Positions 16,901 to 26,341 are shown, counted from the stretch's first letter. The stretch is 64,000 nt of DNA from PLanc-01 sp034678485 (GCA_034678485.1 JAXDBU010000073.1:1-64000), one strand, 5' to 3'. Numbers and translations are program-made. Notes: a model not told the origin generated them from the letters alone.

Positions 16901-18180
16901 GCCAGAATCTCCTTCCAATTCTTGGACGCGAGCAAGTTCAACTCTCGCTTGAGCTCGGCGATAGATCGCCCCGCCGGTGAGATGATGTTGAACCAACCCT
17001 CGACTTCAGCCAGATGCTCCGAGAAGAACTCCTGCAAAGCACGATCAGCGGAAAGGGCGATCTGAACCTTCGTGAATCGGTTCTCCCCACTTCTTCCCGT
17101 ATAACTCTGCACGAAGGCGTCGCGAATCGGGTGATACCTCTTCAACGGTTTCACCAGGAGTGATTCAACAAAAACGGAAAGCCCCGCATCAGTCAGGAAT
17201 AGGAGCCAATCATATGATTGGGCTAAGACTTTGAGCTCCTTGTTGTGGTCGTCGGAGGTGAACCAGTTGCCATGATTACTGACGACTCCGACAGTCAACG
17301 TGAAATCTCGCAGAAAGGACGCGTCATTGGATGCCACGATGCGGCGAAGGAAATCATCATAAGGTTCGCACCTGAGTTCTCCACTATCCAGGTGGAGTAC
17401 ACCACCGATAGACCCGTCGTTCATTCGGATCTTCTGAAGTGACGAGACAGTCCTCGCAACATAGGCCCCTTGTTTTGCCTTCTCGATTGTCTGTGGCCCC
17501 TTCTTGACGCCCTCTTCAACGCCAACTCGCTTGCATTCAAGAATGGCAAACGGATGCAGTGTAAGCTGACTGACGGACACGCGATAGGCCGTCTGAGAGG
17601 CTCTGCCCAGATACGCAACTATAATACGACGTGCATCTTCGTAAAGTGTGCAGGCATTTCGGAGTATCCCATCGGACGAGAGAAGCTGCGTGGACTTCGC
17701 ACCTTCGGCAGCCCAATCAGGAGACTCAAGCAGCTTCTGGATCTTCTTAGAAGTTAACGGCAGTCGGCTCTGGCCGACCGTGATAACCTCGATCTCTTCT
17801 GAAGGATGAAGGCTGAACTCAACATTGTGCGTGATATCGGCGTTGGCATACTCGGGCAGTCGTCTCTCGATAGCCGTATGCTTCTCATAGCCCCAACACT
17901 TGATGAGATAGAAGGTTATGATTTCGACCAATGTACCGAGAGCACGGCCAGCAGCTTTCTTCGCATCCTTGGCGTAGTGAAACACATCGTGAGTCAGCGC
18001 GCGTTGCAACGCATCAACCGATTCGTAGGGCATCTCTATCCCATCCCACTCTTCAACAACTACATGGGCCCCTAACGACACCGAAGCCCCGTATATCGCT
18101 GTAGTATAATGCGAGAAAGGCGGTCTTGCCACAGGACAGATGGAGAATATGGTTCTCGGACCCAATAGCGATAGCACCAT
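16897..18180 (-). CDS. Candidate restriction endonuclease paired with the methyltransferase
   Basis: 427 residues from the ATG at 18180; the open frame runs further but would overlap the gapN-like gene. I do not recognise a named family. A motif FAILECKRVGVEEG at about residue 230 gives an E-x-K pair after a hydrophobic strand, as in PD-(D/E)xK nucleases, and a helix-rich N-terminus carries LGTLVEIITFYLIKCWGYE. It is translationally coupled (ATGA) to the adenine methyltransferase, the usual arrangement of a type II restriction-modification pair. Base composition is lower in GC than the flanks. An alternative is a methyltransferase-associated nuclease of phage or other defence origin. Confidence 0.6.
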   Translation of the reverse strand: MVLSLLGPRTIFSICPVARPPFSHYTTAIYGASVSLGAHVVVEEWDGIEMPYESVDALQRALTHDVFHYAKDAKKAAGRALGTLVEIITFYLIKCWGYEKHTAIERRLPEYANADITHNVEFSLHPSEEIEVITVGQSRLPLTSKKIQKLLESPDWAAEGAKSTQLLSSDGILRNACTLYEDARRIIVAYLGRASQTAYRVSVSQLTLHPFAILECKRVGVEEGVKKGPQTIEKAKQGAYVARTVSSLQKIRMNDGSIGGVLHLDSGELRCEPYDDFLRRIVASNDASFLRDFTLTVGVVSNHGNWFTSDDHNKELKVLAQSYDWLLFLTDAGLSVFVESLLVKPLKRYHPIRDAFVQSYTGRSGENRFTKVQIALSADRALQEFFSEHLAEVEGWFNIISPAGRSIAELKRELNLLASKNWKEILA

Positions 18181-18212
18181 CGTGCAGTGAGAATACCTGA
18201 GCCCGAGGCGTT

Positions 18213-19829
18213 CTACAGGATGAAATCCGTCGAGAGGAAGCGGGAGGACCTGGCCGTTACGATGGACTTGATCAGTTGCTTGTTGAGGTCGGTTTCTTTG
18301 GCGGCTACCAGGGTCCGGATTGTGAAGACCCGCAGGGCGTCCGAGACGGACAGGGTCCCTTCCGCGGAGTCCTTGCGGCCTGTGAAGGGGAACGTGTCGG
18401 GACCTCGCTGGCATTGGCTGTTGATGTTCACCCGGCAGACCTGGTTGACCAATGGATCGATGAGGTCGGCGATGACGGTCGGGTCGCTGCCGAAGAGGCT
18501 TACCTGCTGGCCGTAATTCGAGTCGATGACGTAGTTCATCGGCTCTTCGATGTCCTTGAACGTCGCGATGGGGACGACCGGTCCGAACTGCTCCTCGACA
18601 TAGAGTCTCATGCCCGCCCGGACGGGGTAGACCACCGCCGGCGACATGAAGGTGCCGCTCACCTGGCCGCCGGCGACCACCTTGGCGCCCTTGGCCTGGG
18701 CGTCGGCGATGAGGTCTTGCAGGTATTTCGTCTTGTCCGGTTCGGGCAGCGGCGTGATCTGGACTCCCGGCTCCCAGGGCATTCCGCCCTTGAGCTTGCC
18801 GACCGCCTCCTCGAACTTCGGAAGGAACGTGTCGATGATCGCCTCATGGATGAAGAGGATCTTGAGTGCGGTGCATCGCTGGCCATTGTAGGAGAGCGAA
18901 CCGAGCACGCACTCCTTGACCGCCAGGTCGAGGTCCGCGTCCTTCAGGACGATGCCGGCGTTCTTGGCCTCCAAACCCAGCACACAGCGGAGCCGGTGCG
19001 GCTTGGGGTGCTGCTTCTTGAGGATGTCCGCCACCCGGCTGGAGCCGATGAAAGCCAGCACGTCGATCCGACCCGACTCCATCAGCGGCTGGATCACCTT
19101 CTGACCCTGCCCGTAGACGGTGTTCACGACGCCCGCGGGGAACGAGTCGCGGAACGCCTCCAGGAGCGGCCGGTGCAGGAGCACGCCCATCTTGGGCGGC
19201 TTGAAGATCACCACGTTGCCCATAATCAACGCCGGGATCAGCGTGGTGAAGGTCTCATTCAGCGGGTAGTTGAACGGGCCCATGCACAGCACGACGCCCA
19301 GCGGCGCCCGTCGGATCTGACCGATCACCCCCTGCTCGATGACGAACCGCGACGAGATACGATCCAGGTCCTTCAGCGCGCCGATCGTGTCGCGGATGTA
19401 GTCCACGGTCCGGTCGAACTCCTTCTGGGCGTCGGGCAGCGTTTTGCCGATCTCCCACATCAGGAGCTTGACCACGTCGTCCCGGCGCTCCTTCATCCGG
19501 TAGGCGAATCCCTCCAAGTGTCTGATCCGCTCCTCGACGGACATGGTGGGCCAAGCGCCCCGACCATGGTCGTACGCCTTGCAGGCGGCGTCCAGCGCCT
19601 CGACGGCCTGTTCCGCTCCAAGCAGCGGATAGCTGCCGATCCGCTTTTGACGACACACACCACCGGTCGATTCGCAGATCGGGGACAGGACATCCTGTTG
19701 CGGCCTGGCCCACGTGCGAATCTCGCCATTGCAGAGGTACTCCCGCTGCTCGATGGCAGTCGTGATGCGGTACTGCTCGGGAATCGCTTCACTGGACGGG
19801 AAGATCGACGCGGCGGTCTTGTCGCTCAT
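18213..19829 (-). CDS. NADP-dependent aldehyde dehydrogenase, GapN-like
   Basis: 538 residues. An aldehyde dehydrogenase superfamily enzyme with FNYPLNET (oxyanion Asn), GLEAKNAGIV (general base Glu) and NGQRCTALK (nucleophile Cys). The C-terminal QRGPDTFPFTGRKDSAEG is the signature of non-phosphorylating glyceraldehyde-3-phosphate dehydrogenases, which oxidise G3P to 3-phosphoglycerate and make NADPH without ATP. I choose the second of two ATGs because AAAGG lies nine bases before it and overlaps the first. It is next to the putative restriction pair by chance, as far as I can see. Confidence 0.9.
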   Translation of the reverse strand: MSDKTAASIFPSSEAIPEQYRITTAIEQREYLCNGEIRTWARPQQDVLSPICESTGGVCRQKRIGSYPLLGAEQAVEALDAACKAYDHGRGAWPTMSVEERIRHLEGFAYRMKERRDDVVKLLMWEIGKTLPDAQKEFDRTVDYIRDTIGALKDLDRISSRFVIEQGVIGQIRRAPLGVVLCMGPFNYPLNETFTTLIPALIMGNVVIFKPPKMGVLLHRPLLEAFRDSFPAGVVNTVYGQGQKVIQPLMESGRIDVLAFIGSSRVADILKKQHPKPHRLRCVLGLEAKNAGIVLKDADLDLAVKECVLGSLSYNGQRCTALKILFIHEAIIDTFLPKFEEAVGKLKGGMPWEPGVQITPLPEPDKTKYLQDLIADAQAKGAKVVAGGQVSGTFMSPAVVYPVRAGMRLYVEEQFGPVVPIATFKDIEEPMNYVIDSNYGQQVSLFGSDPTVIADLIDPLVNQVCRVNINSQCQRGPDTFPFTGRKDSAEGTLSVSDALRVFTIRTLVAAKETDLNKQLIKSIVTARSSRFLSTDFIL

Positions 19830-19941
19830 GGCGGCCATCCTTTCTCTCGGACACTTCCAGCAATCCGAATCCCCTCCCCTCGCCGGGACGAGGATAGCAC
19901 GCCGGGACGCAAAGGGTCAATATCCTCGCCGAGAGAACTCC

Positions 19942-19966
19942 CTCGTAGGGTGCATGGCCCTACGAG
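19942..19966. repeat. Palindrome CTCGTAGGG / CCCTACGAG
   Basis: Perfect 9-bp arms around a 7-base loop TGCATGG, in the 177-base gap between the M24 gene stop and the gapN-like start. It could form a hairpin at the 3' end of the M24 transcript; no U-tract follows on the minus strand. Confidence 0.6.
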
Positions 19967-20006
19967 CGTCAATCTCTTCTCGCCCGCGCAAGGCAGGAGA
20001 GCCCCC

Positions 20007-21410
20007 TCATGCCTCCATGGCCAGGATCGTGCCCGGCTTCAGGAAGAACGGGGGCACGATGGCCGGGATGTTGGACAAGGGCAGGATCTCCTCGGGCAGC
20101 GGGATGCCCAGCACGTTCGCCATGAAGTCCCGGCGCTTCACACAGCGGGCGAAGCAGTCGGGGAACTCGTGCTGAATCTCGCGGCGGAGCGTCTCGTCGG
20201 CAATCACCACGCCGTCCTCCATTCGCGTGGAGGAGTAGATGGGCGAAGACGGAATCACATCGACCTGCATCGCCATGCCGGAATGCAGCGGGACATCCGA
20301 GCCGGGATAGATCGGCGAGCTGAGCCACTCGTCGAGGTGGATCAGGTGGCCGGGGTTCAGGAAGATGCCGAACTTGTCGAAGGGCAGCTTCTCGGCGATC
20401 AAGCGGGCCAGTTCACCTCCCGACGTCCCGATCCGCAGCAGGTCGAACCACTCGCCCATCACCTCGAAGTAGGGACCGGCGAACTGCTCGACGTAGTCCC
20501 CCGCGTTGGCGGGCAGATCACCAGCCGACGAGGCGACCCAGCCCGCACGACAGATGTTGCTGCCCCAGCAGCAGAGGTTCGTCGCAAGCGGCGTCCCACG
20601 CCGGATGGTCGCACCGATGGGACCCGACAGGCCGGGCAGATCGCCGGTGGCGAGCGTCATGTGACAGCCCTGGGGCACGCCGTTGTAGTGGGCCAGTTGG
20701 GCCATCTCGCAGTCTGTCATTCCCTCGCGCAAGCCGAAGAGCATGCGTCTCATGCCCTCCGACGCGAGGATGTTGGTGTACTCGAAATAGGCGATCTCCG
20801 CGGGCGAACAGAAGGTCCGCAGACCCGTGCCCGGGTGCATCAGCATGGCGGTGGCGTTCGTCACGCTGTCCCGACCCGCCAGGTCGCGGAGCGTATCCGC
20901 GATGTAGGAAGGCAGGTCGATGGCGTGCTTGCCGTCGGGGTGCTCCGAATCGGCGAAGTACTTCCACCCCACGCATCCGACCTTCGCCCCCGGCTCGATC
21001 CCTTCGCCTGCGAAGATGTCCTTCAGGAGCCGGCTGCTGCTTCGCGGCTGATTCAGCAGCGAAAAGGGCTGAAACCGCTCGCTCCGCAACCTGCCTGCGG
21101 TGAACAGCGGACTGACCGGCAGATATCCTTCGCACTCGTTGCCCACGACCAGCAGCGGGTCTCTCTGGCCACCGATGACGAACAGGGCCTCCTCGAAGCG
21201 CGGGTCGAAGCCGGTGAACCAGGCCATGTTGGCAAAGTGCTCGCGGTCGCCATAGACGACCAGATGCGTCAGCCCAAGTATGTCCATCGCTTCGATGGCC
21301 GCATCGATCCGCGATTGAAACTCGACAACGCCCGCCCTCGCCGGCGGCGGGCACTCGCCGAACGTCGGCCACTCGATCTCAGTCAATCGGTGTTTCCTGG
21401 AAACAGTCAT
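20007..21410 (-). CDS. Creatinase/Xaa-Pro peptidase (M24)-like protein with altered metal site
   Basis: 467 residues with the two-domain creatinase layout: an N-terminal domain (RIDAAIEAMDILGLTHLVVY, then FTGFDPRFEEALFVIGG) and a pita-bread C-terminal domain (YFEYTNILASEGMRRMLFGL, GHLIHLDEW, MEDGVVIADETL). The first Asp pair of metal-dependent M24 enzymes is not seen: the aligned stretch reads ATNLCCWGSNICRAGW. Histidine in GHLIH and Glu in MEDGV remain. This is as in creatinase-type, metal-free hydrolases, so cleavage of a C-N bond of a small molecule is as likely as peptidase activity. GAGG lies before the ATG. Monocistronic by context. Confidence 0.85.
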   Translation of the reverse strand: MTVSRKHRLTEIEWPTFGECPPPARAGVVEFQSRIDAAIEAMDILGLTHLVVYGDREHFANMAWFTGFDPRFEEALFVIGGQRDPLLVVGNECEGYLPVSPLFTAGRLRSERFQPFSLLNQPRSSSRLLKDIFAGEGIEPGAKVGCVGWKYFADSEHPDGKHAIDLPSYIADTLRDLAGRDSVTNATAMLMHPGTGLRTFCSPAEIAYFEYTNILASEGMRRMLFGLREGMTDCEMAQLAHYNGVPQGCHMTLATGDLPGLSGPIGATIRRGTPLATNLCCWGSNICRAGWVASSAGDLPANAGDYVEQFAGPYFEVMGEWFDLLRIGTSGGELARLIAEKLPFDKFGIFLNPGHLIHLDEWLSSPIYPGSDVPLHSGMAMQVDVIPSSPIYSSTRMEDGVVIADETLRREIQHEFPDCFARCVKRRDFMANVLGIPLPEEILPLSNIPAIVPPFFLKPGTILAMEA

Positions 21411-21905
21411 AGGACCTCACACTGAAACCTCATGAATACGGACTCTTTCGCGGTCAAAGCGAGGATGATAGCACAGCGAACATGATGGGACAACAGAAAC
21501 AGACAAAGGCCGGGCTGCGGGATGCATGACCGCATCTGCGCGCACAATACGCGTTCATGGAAACCCCGGAATGTCATCCCCGCGCAAGCGGGAATCCACT
21601 CCCTGGGACCCGTCGCATGCCACGGTTCCTGGATTCCTGCTTGACCCCCCGATCAGAGCCTGCCCTCGACTTGATCGGGGGTCGAGGGCAGGTGTGGCAG
21701 GAGCGACAGTGTCGGGCCGGCGTTTCGTCACTCTGCGGGAGGCGTGAGAACGGTCAGGCACTGCGGATCGCGTCCTCTTCTGCGACACAGCGGTTTGCTT
21801 TTGGCAGAGGATCTGCTATCCTGTGCTCGATATGACAGGACCGTCGGGCGACGCGATCGGAGTGTGTGCCGGGTCCAGGATGGAGTATTGGCACAGGAGA
21901 CAACG
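21411..21905. other. Intergenic region between divergent M24 and GH127 genes
   Basis: Nearly 500 bases without a credible gene. The centre carries a composite repeat (21552-21692). The last 120 bases should hold the GH127 promoter, but I cannot point to convincing boxes. Confidence 0.5.
21552..21692. repeat. Composite dispersed repeat, copy C, with a second hairpin
   Basis: It begins with GTTCATGGAAACCCC followed by GAATGTCATCCCCGC-gcaa-GCGGGAA, the same order as copy B at 13752-13798. About 70 bases further lies a perfect 12-bp inverted repeat CCTGCCCTCGAC / GTCGAGGGCAGG (21659-21692, 10-base loop). Two palindromes joined by spacer look like a REP-doublet-type unit. Confidence 0.65.
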
Positions 21906-24377
21906 ATGACCAGATTGAGAATCCTATTCCTCGCGACCGTGACATGGGCATCCGCGACCGCGCTGCACGCCGCGATCCGCGTGACGCCGGTCCCACCGAC
22001 CACGGCGACAAACGATTTCTACGTAAGCAACGCCAAACCCCTGACGCCCAGCCCGCTGATCAAGCTGCCCATTGGATCGATCAAACCCGCAGGCTGGCTC
22101 CGGCGGCAGCTCGAATTGCAGGCCGACGGCTTCTCGGGGCATCTCACCGAGATCAGCCGGTTCCTCAAGAAGGAGGGCAACGCCTGGCTGGCCCCCAACG
22201 GCGAGGGCCACAGCCCCTGGGAGGAGCTGCCCTACTGGCTCAAGGGCTTCGGCGACAACGGCTACGTCCTGAACGACCAGCGGATCATCGACGAGGCCAA
22301 GGTCTGGATCGAGGGCATCCTGGGCAGCCGGCAGAAGGACGGCTGGTTCGGGCCCGTCGCCAACAGAACCGGCGCGGGCGACAACAAGAAGGCTCCCGAC
22401 CTGTGGCCCAACATGGTCGCACTCAACGCGCTGCAAACCTACTACGAGTACACCAGCGACGCGCGAGTCCTGGAACTCATGCAGGAGTACTTCAAGTGGG
22501 AGCTGACGCTGTCGGACGAGGACTTCCTGCCCCCCTTCTGGCAGCAGCAGCGGGCGGGCGACAATCTCGCGAGCGTCTACTGGCTCTACAATCGCACGGG
22601 CCGGGAGTTCCTGCTGCAACTGGCCGAGAAGATCCAGCGCAACATGGCCAACTGGACCGAGACGGTCGCGAGCTGGCACAACGTGAACATCGCCCAGTGC
22701 TTCCGCGCCCCGGCGGTCTACTACCAGCAATCGCGCGATCCCTACTTCCTCCAGGCGACGGAACGCAACTACGCGATGGTCTGGGGCACTTACGGCCAGG
22801 TTCCCGGCGGCATGTTCGGCGGCGACGAGAACTGCCGCAGGGGCTATTACGGACCCCGACAGGGCATCGAGACCTGCGCCTCGGTCGAATTCATGCTCTC
22901 CTGCGAGATGCTGCTCCAGATCGCGGGCGACCTGACCTGGGCGGACCGCTGCGAGGACGTCGCGTTCAACACGTTCCCGCCCGCGATGACGGCGGACCTC
23001 AAGGGCCTGCACTATCTGGTCAGTCCGAACCAGTGCCAGCTCGACAGCGGGAACAAGGCCCCCGGCATTCAGAACGGCGGCGACATGTTCTCCTACGATC
23101 CGCACAGCTATCGCTGCTGCCAGCACAACGTCTCGCACGGCTGGCCGTACTTCGCGGAGAGCCTGTGGATGGCGACGCCCGACAACGGCCTGGCCACGGT
23201 CTTCTACGCCGCCTCCGAGGTCACCGCCAAGGTCGGCAACGGCAAACAGGTCACGATCCAGACCAAGACGCAGTATCCCTTCGAGGACACGATCCGTCTG
23301 GCGGTCAGCGCGGACAAGCCCGTCAAGTTCCCGCTGTACCTTCGCGTGCCCGGCTGGTGCGAGAAGCCCATCTTGCGGATCAACGGCAAGAACACGCCCG
23401 TTCACGCCGAACCGCGGACCTTCATCGTCGTGGACCAACAGTGGAAGGATGGCGATTCGCTGGAGCTGGTGTTCCCGATGGAGCTTCGCCTTCGCTACTG
23501 GATCCGCAACGGCAACAGCGTCTGCGTGGATCGCGGCCCGCTCACGTACTCGCTCGAGATTGGCGAGAAATACGTCCGCGAAGGTGGCACCGACCAGTGG
23601 CCCGGCTGCGAGGTCTATCCAACCACCGCATGGAACCACGGCCTGGTTATCGACGCGACCAAGCCGCTGGCGAAGCAGTTCGAGGTCCGAACAAAGGGCT
23701 GGCCCGCGGACGATCAGCCCTTCGCGGCCGGAGCGGCCCCCATCGAGATCAAAGCCCAGGCAAGGAAGATCGCGAACTGGCAGCCGGACGCGCAAGGCCT
23801 GATCGCCGAGGTCCAATCGAGTCCCGTCCGATCGGAAGAGCCCGTCGAGACCGTCACGCTGATCCCGATGGGCGCTGCCCGCCTGCGAATCACCGCGTTC
23901 CCCTGGATCGGCGAGGGCCCGAACGCCACCGAGTGGCGGGCGCCTCGGGGCAAGGCCAGGATCCCCGCCAGCGCCTCCCATTGCTGGGAGTCCGACACGA
24001 CCGCCGCATTGAGCGACGGGGATCTCCCGATCAGCTCGAACGACCAGGGCCTGGTGCGATTCACATGGTGGCCGCACAAAGGGACAGCCGAGTGGGTCCA
24101 GTACGACTTCAAGGAGCCGCGGGCAATCCGCGGAGTGGAGGTCTACTGGTTCGACGACACCGCCACCGGCGGCGGCTGTCGCACCCCGCAATCGTGGAAG
24201 CTACGGTACAAGGACGGTGAGCAGTGGAAAGATGTCGCCAACACCTCGACCTGCGGCGTGGAGAAGGACAAGCTCAACCGGGCGGCCTTCGACGAGGTGA
24301 AGGCCTCCGCCCTGCGGATCGAGGCGCAACTGCAGCCCGACTGCTCCGCCGGCATCCTCGAATGGCGGATCGAGTAG
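21906..24377 (+). CDS. Exported GH127-like beta-L-arabinofuranosidase with C-terminal discoidin-like domain
   Basis: 823 residues, signal peptide at the N-terminus (LRILFLATVTWASATALHA). The (alpha/alpha)6 catalytic domain carries ETCASVEFM and a double Cys in SYRCCQHN; in Bifidobacterium HypBA1 the E-x-C and C-C residues bind zinc and one Cys is the nucleophile. A beta-sandwich follows (YLRVPGWCEKPILRINGK), then from about residue 650 an F5/8-type-C-like domain (YDFKEPRAIRGVEVYWFDD). The start at 21906 follows AGGAG; open frame upstream is not used. Expected substrate: L-arabinofuranosyl side chains of pectin or glycoproteins. Confidence 0.92.
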   Translation: MTRLRILFLATVTWASATALHAAIRVTPVPPTTATNDFYVSNAKPLTPSPLIKLPIGSIKPAGWLRRQLELQADGFSGHLTEISRFLKKEGNAWLAPNGEGHSPWEELPYWLKGFGDNGYVLNDQRIIDEAKVWIEGILGSRQKDGWFGPVANRTGAGDNKKAPDLWPNMVALNALQTYYEYTSDARVLELMQEYFKWELTLSDEDFLPPFWQQQRAGDNLASVYWLYNRTGREFLLQLAEKIQRNMANWTETVASWHNVNIAQCFRAPAVYYQQSRDPYFLQATERNYAMVWGTYGQVPGGMFGGDENCRRGYYGPRQGIETCASVEFMLSCEMLLQIAGDLTWADRCEDVAFNTFPPAMTADLKGLHYLVSPNQCQLDSGNKAPGIQNGGDMFSYDPHSYRCCQHNVSHGWPYFAESLWMATPDNGLATVFYAASEVTAKVGNGKQVTIQTKTQYPFEDTIRLAVSADKPVKFPLYLRVPGWCEKPILRINGKNTPVHAEPRTFIVVDQQWKDGDSLELVFPMELRLRYWIRNGNSVCVDRGPLTYSLEIGEKYVREGGTDQWPGCEVYPTTAWNHGLVIDATKPLAKQFEVRTKGWPADDQPFAAGAAPIEIKAQARKIANWQPDAQGLIAEVQSSPVRSEEPVETVTLIPMGAARLRITAFPWIGEGPNATEWRAPRGKARIPASASHCWESDTTAALSDGDLPISSNDQGLVRFTWWPHKGTAEWVQYDFKEPRAIRGVEVYWFDDTATGGGCRTPQSWKLRYKDGEQWKDVANTSTCGVEKDKLNRAAFDEVKASALRIEAQLQPDCSAGILEWRIE

Positions 24378-24395
24378 GAGAAAGGAATCCGTGAG

Positions 24396-25877
24396 ATGAA
24401 CGCTGAATTGCCCGCATCGCTGCCCTGGGAGGAACTGAACGGCCAAGATGGCGATGTCCCATGGTCTGCCCTGCGTGCTTTCGCGAACGCAGTGGCTGCG
24501 GATCGTGAGTTGATTCCCAGGCTCTTCGATCTGTACGACCGGGCCTACGAAGCCCTCTCCCACGACACAGGCGTCGCCGACTTGCTCGTGTCGGGTATCT
24601 TTGCGATGGCGGCGCCCGGCCTGGACGAGCCAAGGCGACGCGAAATCGCCCCGCTCCTGATCGAGAGGCTCGTACAGGCCGGACGCGACGACGCCGACCT
24701 CTCGATGGAGGTCCTGACAGCCGCCGTCGGCACGATGGGATCGGTCATCCTGCCGGCCGTGTTCGACGCGATCGCCAGGGAGCCGGATACCGGAGGAGCA
24801 TGGTGCTTCCTCTGGGACCTGACCGTGCTCGGGGCCAAGACCGACGATGAAGACCTTCGCAGCCGGGTCGTTCGAGAGTGCGCCGAGTTGCTCGAACGCA
24901 TCGACCGCGGCCAGGCCGATCCTGTGGATGGTGTGCAGGCTGCCTGGACGCTCGCTGCCCTTCAATGCACGCAATACACGGACTTGATCGAGCGACTGAT
25001 CACGAGGTCCAGCCCGTCGTTCTTCGCTGCGGATTACGAGGATGCGTTGAAGCTCCTCCAGGGCCGATTGGAGTTCACCCCGTTGGCGGAACTCTGGGAA
25101 CAGCCGGTCGAGGAATGGCTCGCTCCTCGGTGCAGAAGGGCCTGCGAATGGGAAGAGGAGGACGGCGATTACGAAGACGAGTACCTCGACGAGACGGAGG
25201 ACCTGGACGAGACAGAGGATCAGAATGAGGACAAGGACCGGACGCGCGCCAGTCTGATGGCGGCCTCGTTCTGCTATTCCCCTGTGGCCGCGGCCATGCC
25301 GCGAGAACTCCGCGACCACGCGTCATTCATCGTGGAGGAACTCCTCTACAACTCGTTCGTCTATCTCGATCTGGCTCCCGCCCAATGGGATGAATCGGCA
25401 ATGCGAGAACTCCTGCTGGACATCGTGCCGCGGAAGCTCCTGGCAGATGTCGGCGTGCTCGAAATGGTCGTGCCGGTTACCGAAGCATTCCTCTACTGGC
25501 TCCAATTCGAGGGCCTCGTACCCGGCATTGCTGTGCTGACGCAGACGATCCACGGTTGGACCGATCAGATCATCGCAGCAGGCAACGACCCCGGGAACTG
25601 GAGCTCGAACAAGCAATACATAATGGAAAGCCTGGAGAATGGCCTGAATCCGAGAGACCCGCAGCGCGAGCAGACGTTCATGGATCAGCAGTTCCATGAA
25701 TACGAAGAGGCCCTGGCGAAACTGGAGCCACAAGAGCGGAAGGAGACGCGAGAGTCGACCATCCCGATCGTCGAGTACGAATCGAAGGTCGCCCGCAATG
25801 CCCCCTGCCCCTGCGGCAGCGGGCGGAAATACAAGAAATGCTGCGGCCGATCCGAGACGACCGCATCTGACCGTTGA
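24396..25877 (+). CDS. SEC-C motif protein with helical repeat domain
   Basis: 493 residues. The N-terminal two thirds are helix-rich, HEAT-like (LIPRLFDLYDRAYEALSHD, LLIERLVQAGRDDADLSMEV), with an acidic spacer near 250-275. The C-terminus is a SEC-C zinc motif, NAPCPCGSGRKYKKCCG, found at the end of SecA and in many stand-alone proteins. Such proteins may act as chaperone-like adaptors; the precise role is unknown. It starts 18 bases after the GH127 stop and may be on the same transcript, which is odd for a cytoplasmic protein in a glycan locus. Confidence 0.85.
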   Translation: MNAELPASLPWEELNGQDGDVPWSALRAFANAVAADRELIPRLFDLYDRAYEALSHDTGVADLLVSGIFAMAAPGLDEPRRREIAPLLIERLVQAGRDDADLSMEVLTAAVGTMGSVILPAVFDAIAREPDTGGAWCFLWDLTVLGAKTDDEDLRSRVVRECAELLERIDRGQADPVDGVQAAWTLAALQCTQYTDLIERLITRSSPSFFAADYEDALKLLQGRLEFTPLAELWEQPVEEWLAPRCRRACEWEEEDGDYEDEYLDETEDLDETEDQNEDKDRTRASLMAASFCYSPVAAAMPRELRDHASFIVEELLYNSFVYLDLAPAQWDESAMRELLLDIVPRKLLADVGVLEMVVPVTEAFLYWLQFEGLVPGIAVLTQTIHGWTDQIIAAGNDPGNWSSNKQYIMESLENGLNPRDPQREQTFMDQQFHEYEEALAKLEPQERKETRESTIPIVEYESKVARNAPCPCGSGRKYKKCCGRSETTASDR

Positions 25878-25885
25878 GATCGCCC

Positions 25886-26341
25886 TCACTCCGAGGAGGC
25901 CGTCCCCGACGCGACAACTCTGCGGACTTCCTCCCGCACGGCGTCGAGATCAAGATTGAAGTCCGCCAGGACCTGAGCGGCGACCGCCTGGCTGTTGCAC
26001 ATCATGCCGAGCAGGATGTGCTCGGTGCCCACGTAGTTGTGATGCATCGCACGGGCTTCCTCAATAGCACGTTGAATGGCCTCCTTCACATGGGCAGACT
26101 GAGGCAGTTTCTCGACGGTCTCGACGTGAGGCCGGCTCTTGAGCATCTCCTCCATCTCCCGCCGCAGAGGCTTCAAATCGACGCGGAAGTGTTCCAGCAC
26201 CGTTGCTGCGACGCCGTGAGTCTCCTTTGCCAGCCCCCACAGCAGGTGCTCGGTCCCAACGTACTCATTGCCGAACCGCTGGGCCTCGCGACTCGCCAGT
26301 TCCATCACGTGCCTCGCGTGCTCGGTGAACCGCTCGAACAT
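25886..26341 (-). CDS. Stand-alone Clp-N (ClpA/ClpC N-terminal) domain protein
   Basis: 151 residues made only of the two ClpN repeats: FERFTEHARHVMELASREAQ with YVGTEHLLWGLAKE, and HVKEAIQRAIEEARAM with YVGTEHILLGMM. No AAA+ domain follows. In ClpC the domain binds adaptors and substrates; single-domain forms may act as adaptors or as substrate decoys. AAAGG precedes the ATG at 26341; the earlier ATG of the open frame is not favoured. It is convergent with the SEC-C gene, whose stop is eight bases away. Both belong to protein quality control by domain type. Confidence 0.88.
   Translation of the reverse strand: MFERFTEHARHVMELASREAQRFGNEYVGTEHLLWGLAKETHGVAATVLEHFRVDLKPLRREMEEMLKSRPHVETVEKLPQSAHVKEAIQRAIEEARAMHHNYVGTEHILLGMMCNSQAVAAQVLADFNLDLDAVREEVRRVVASGTASSE

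Noticed and set aside
18276..21425. 1,049-codon plus-strand open frame across the gapN-like and M24 genes
   Set aside because: Antisense of two well-supported genes; composition is typical of a shadow frame.
21924..24191. 755-codon minus-strand open frame over the GH127 gene
   Set aside because: Antisense shadow; the GH127 signatures are on the plus strand.
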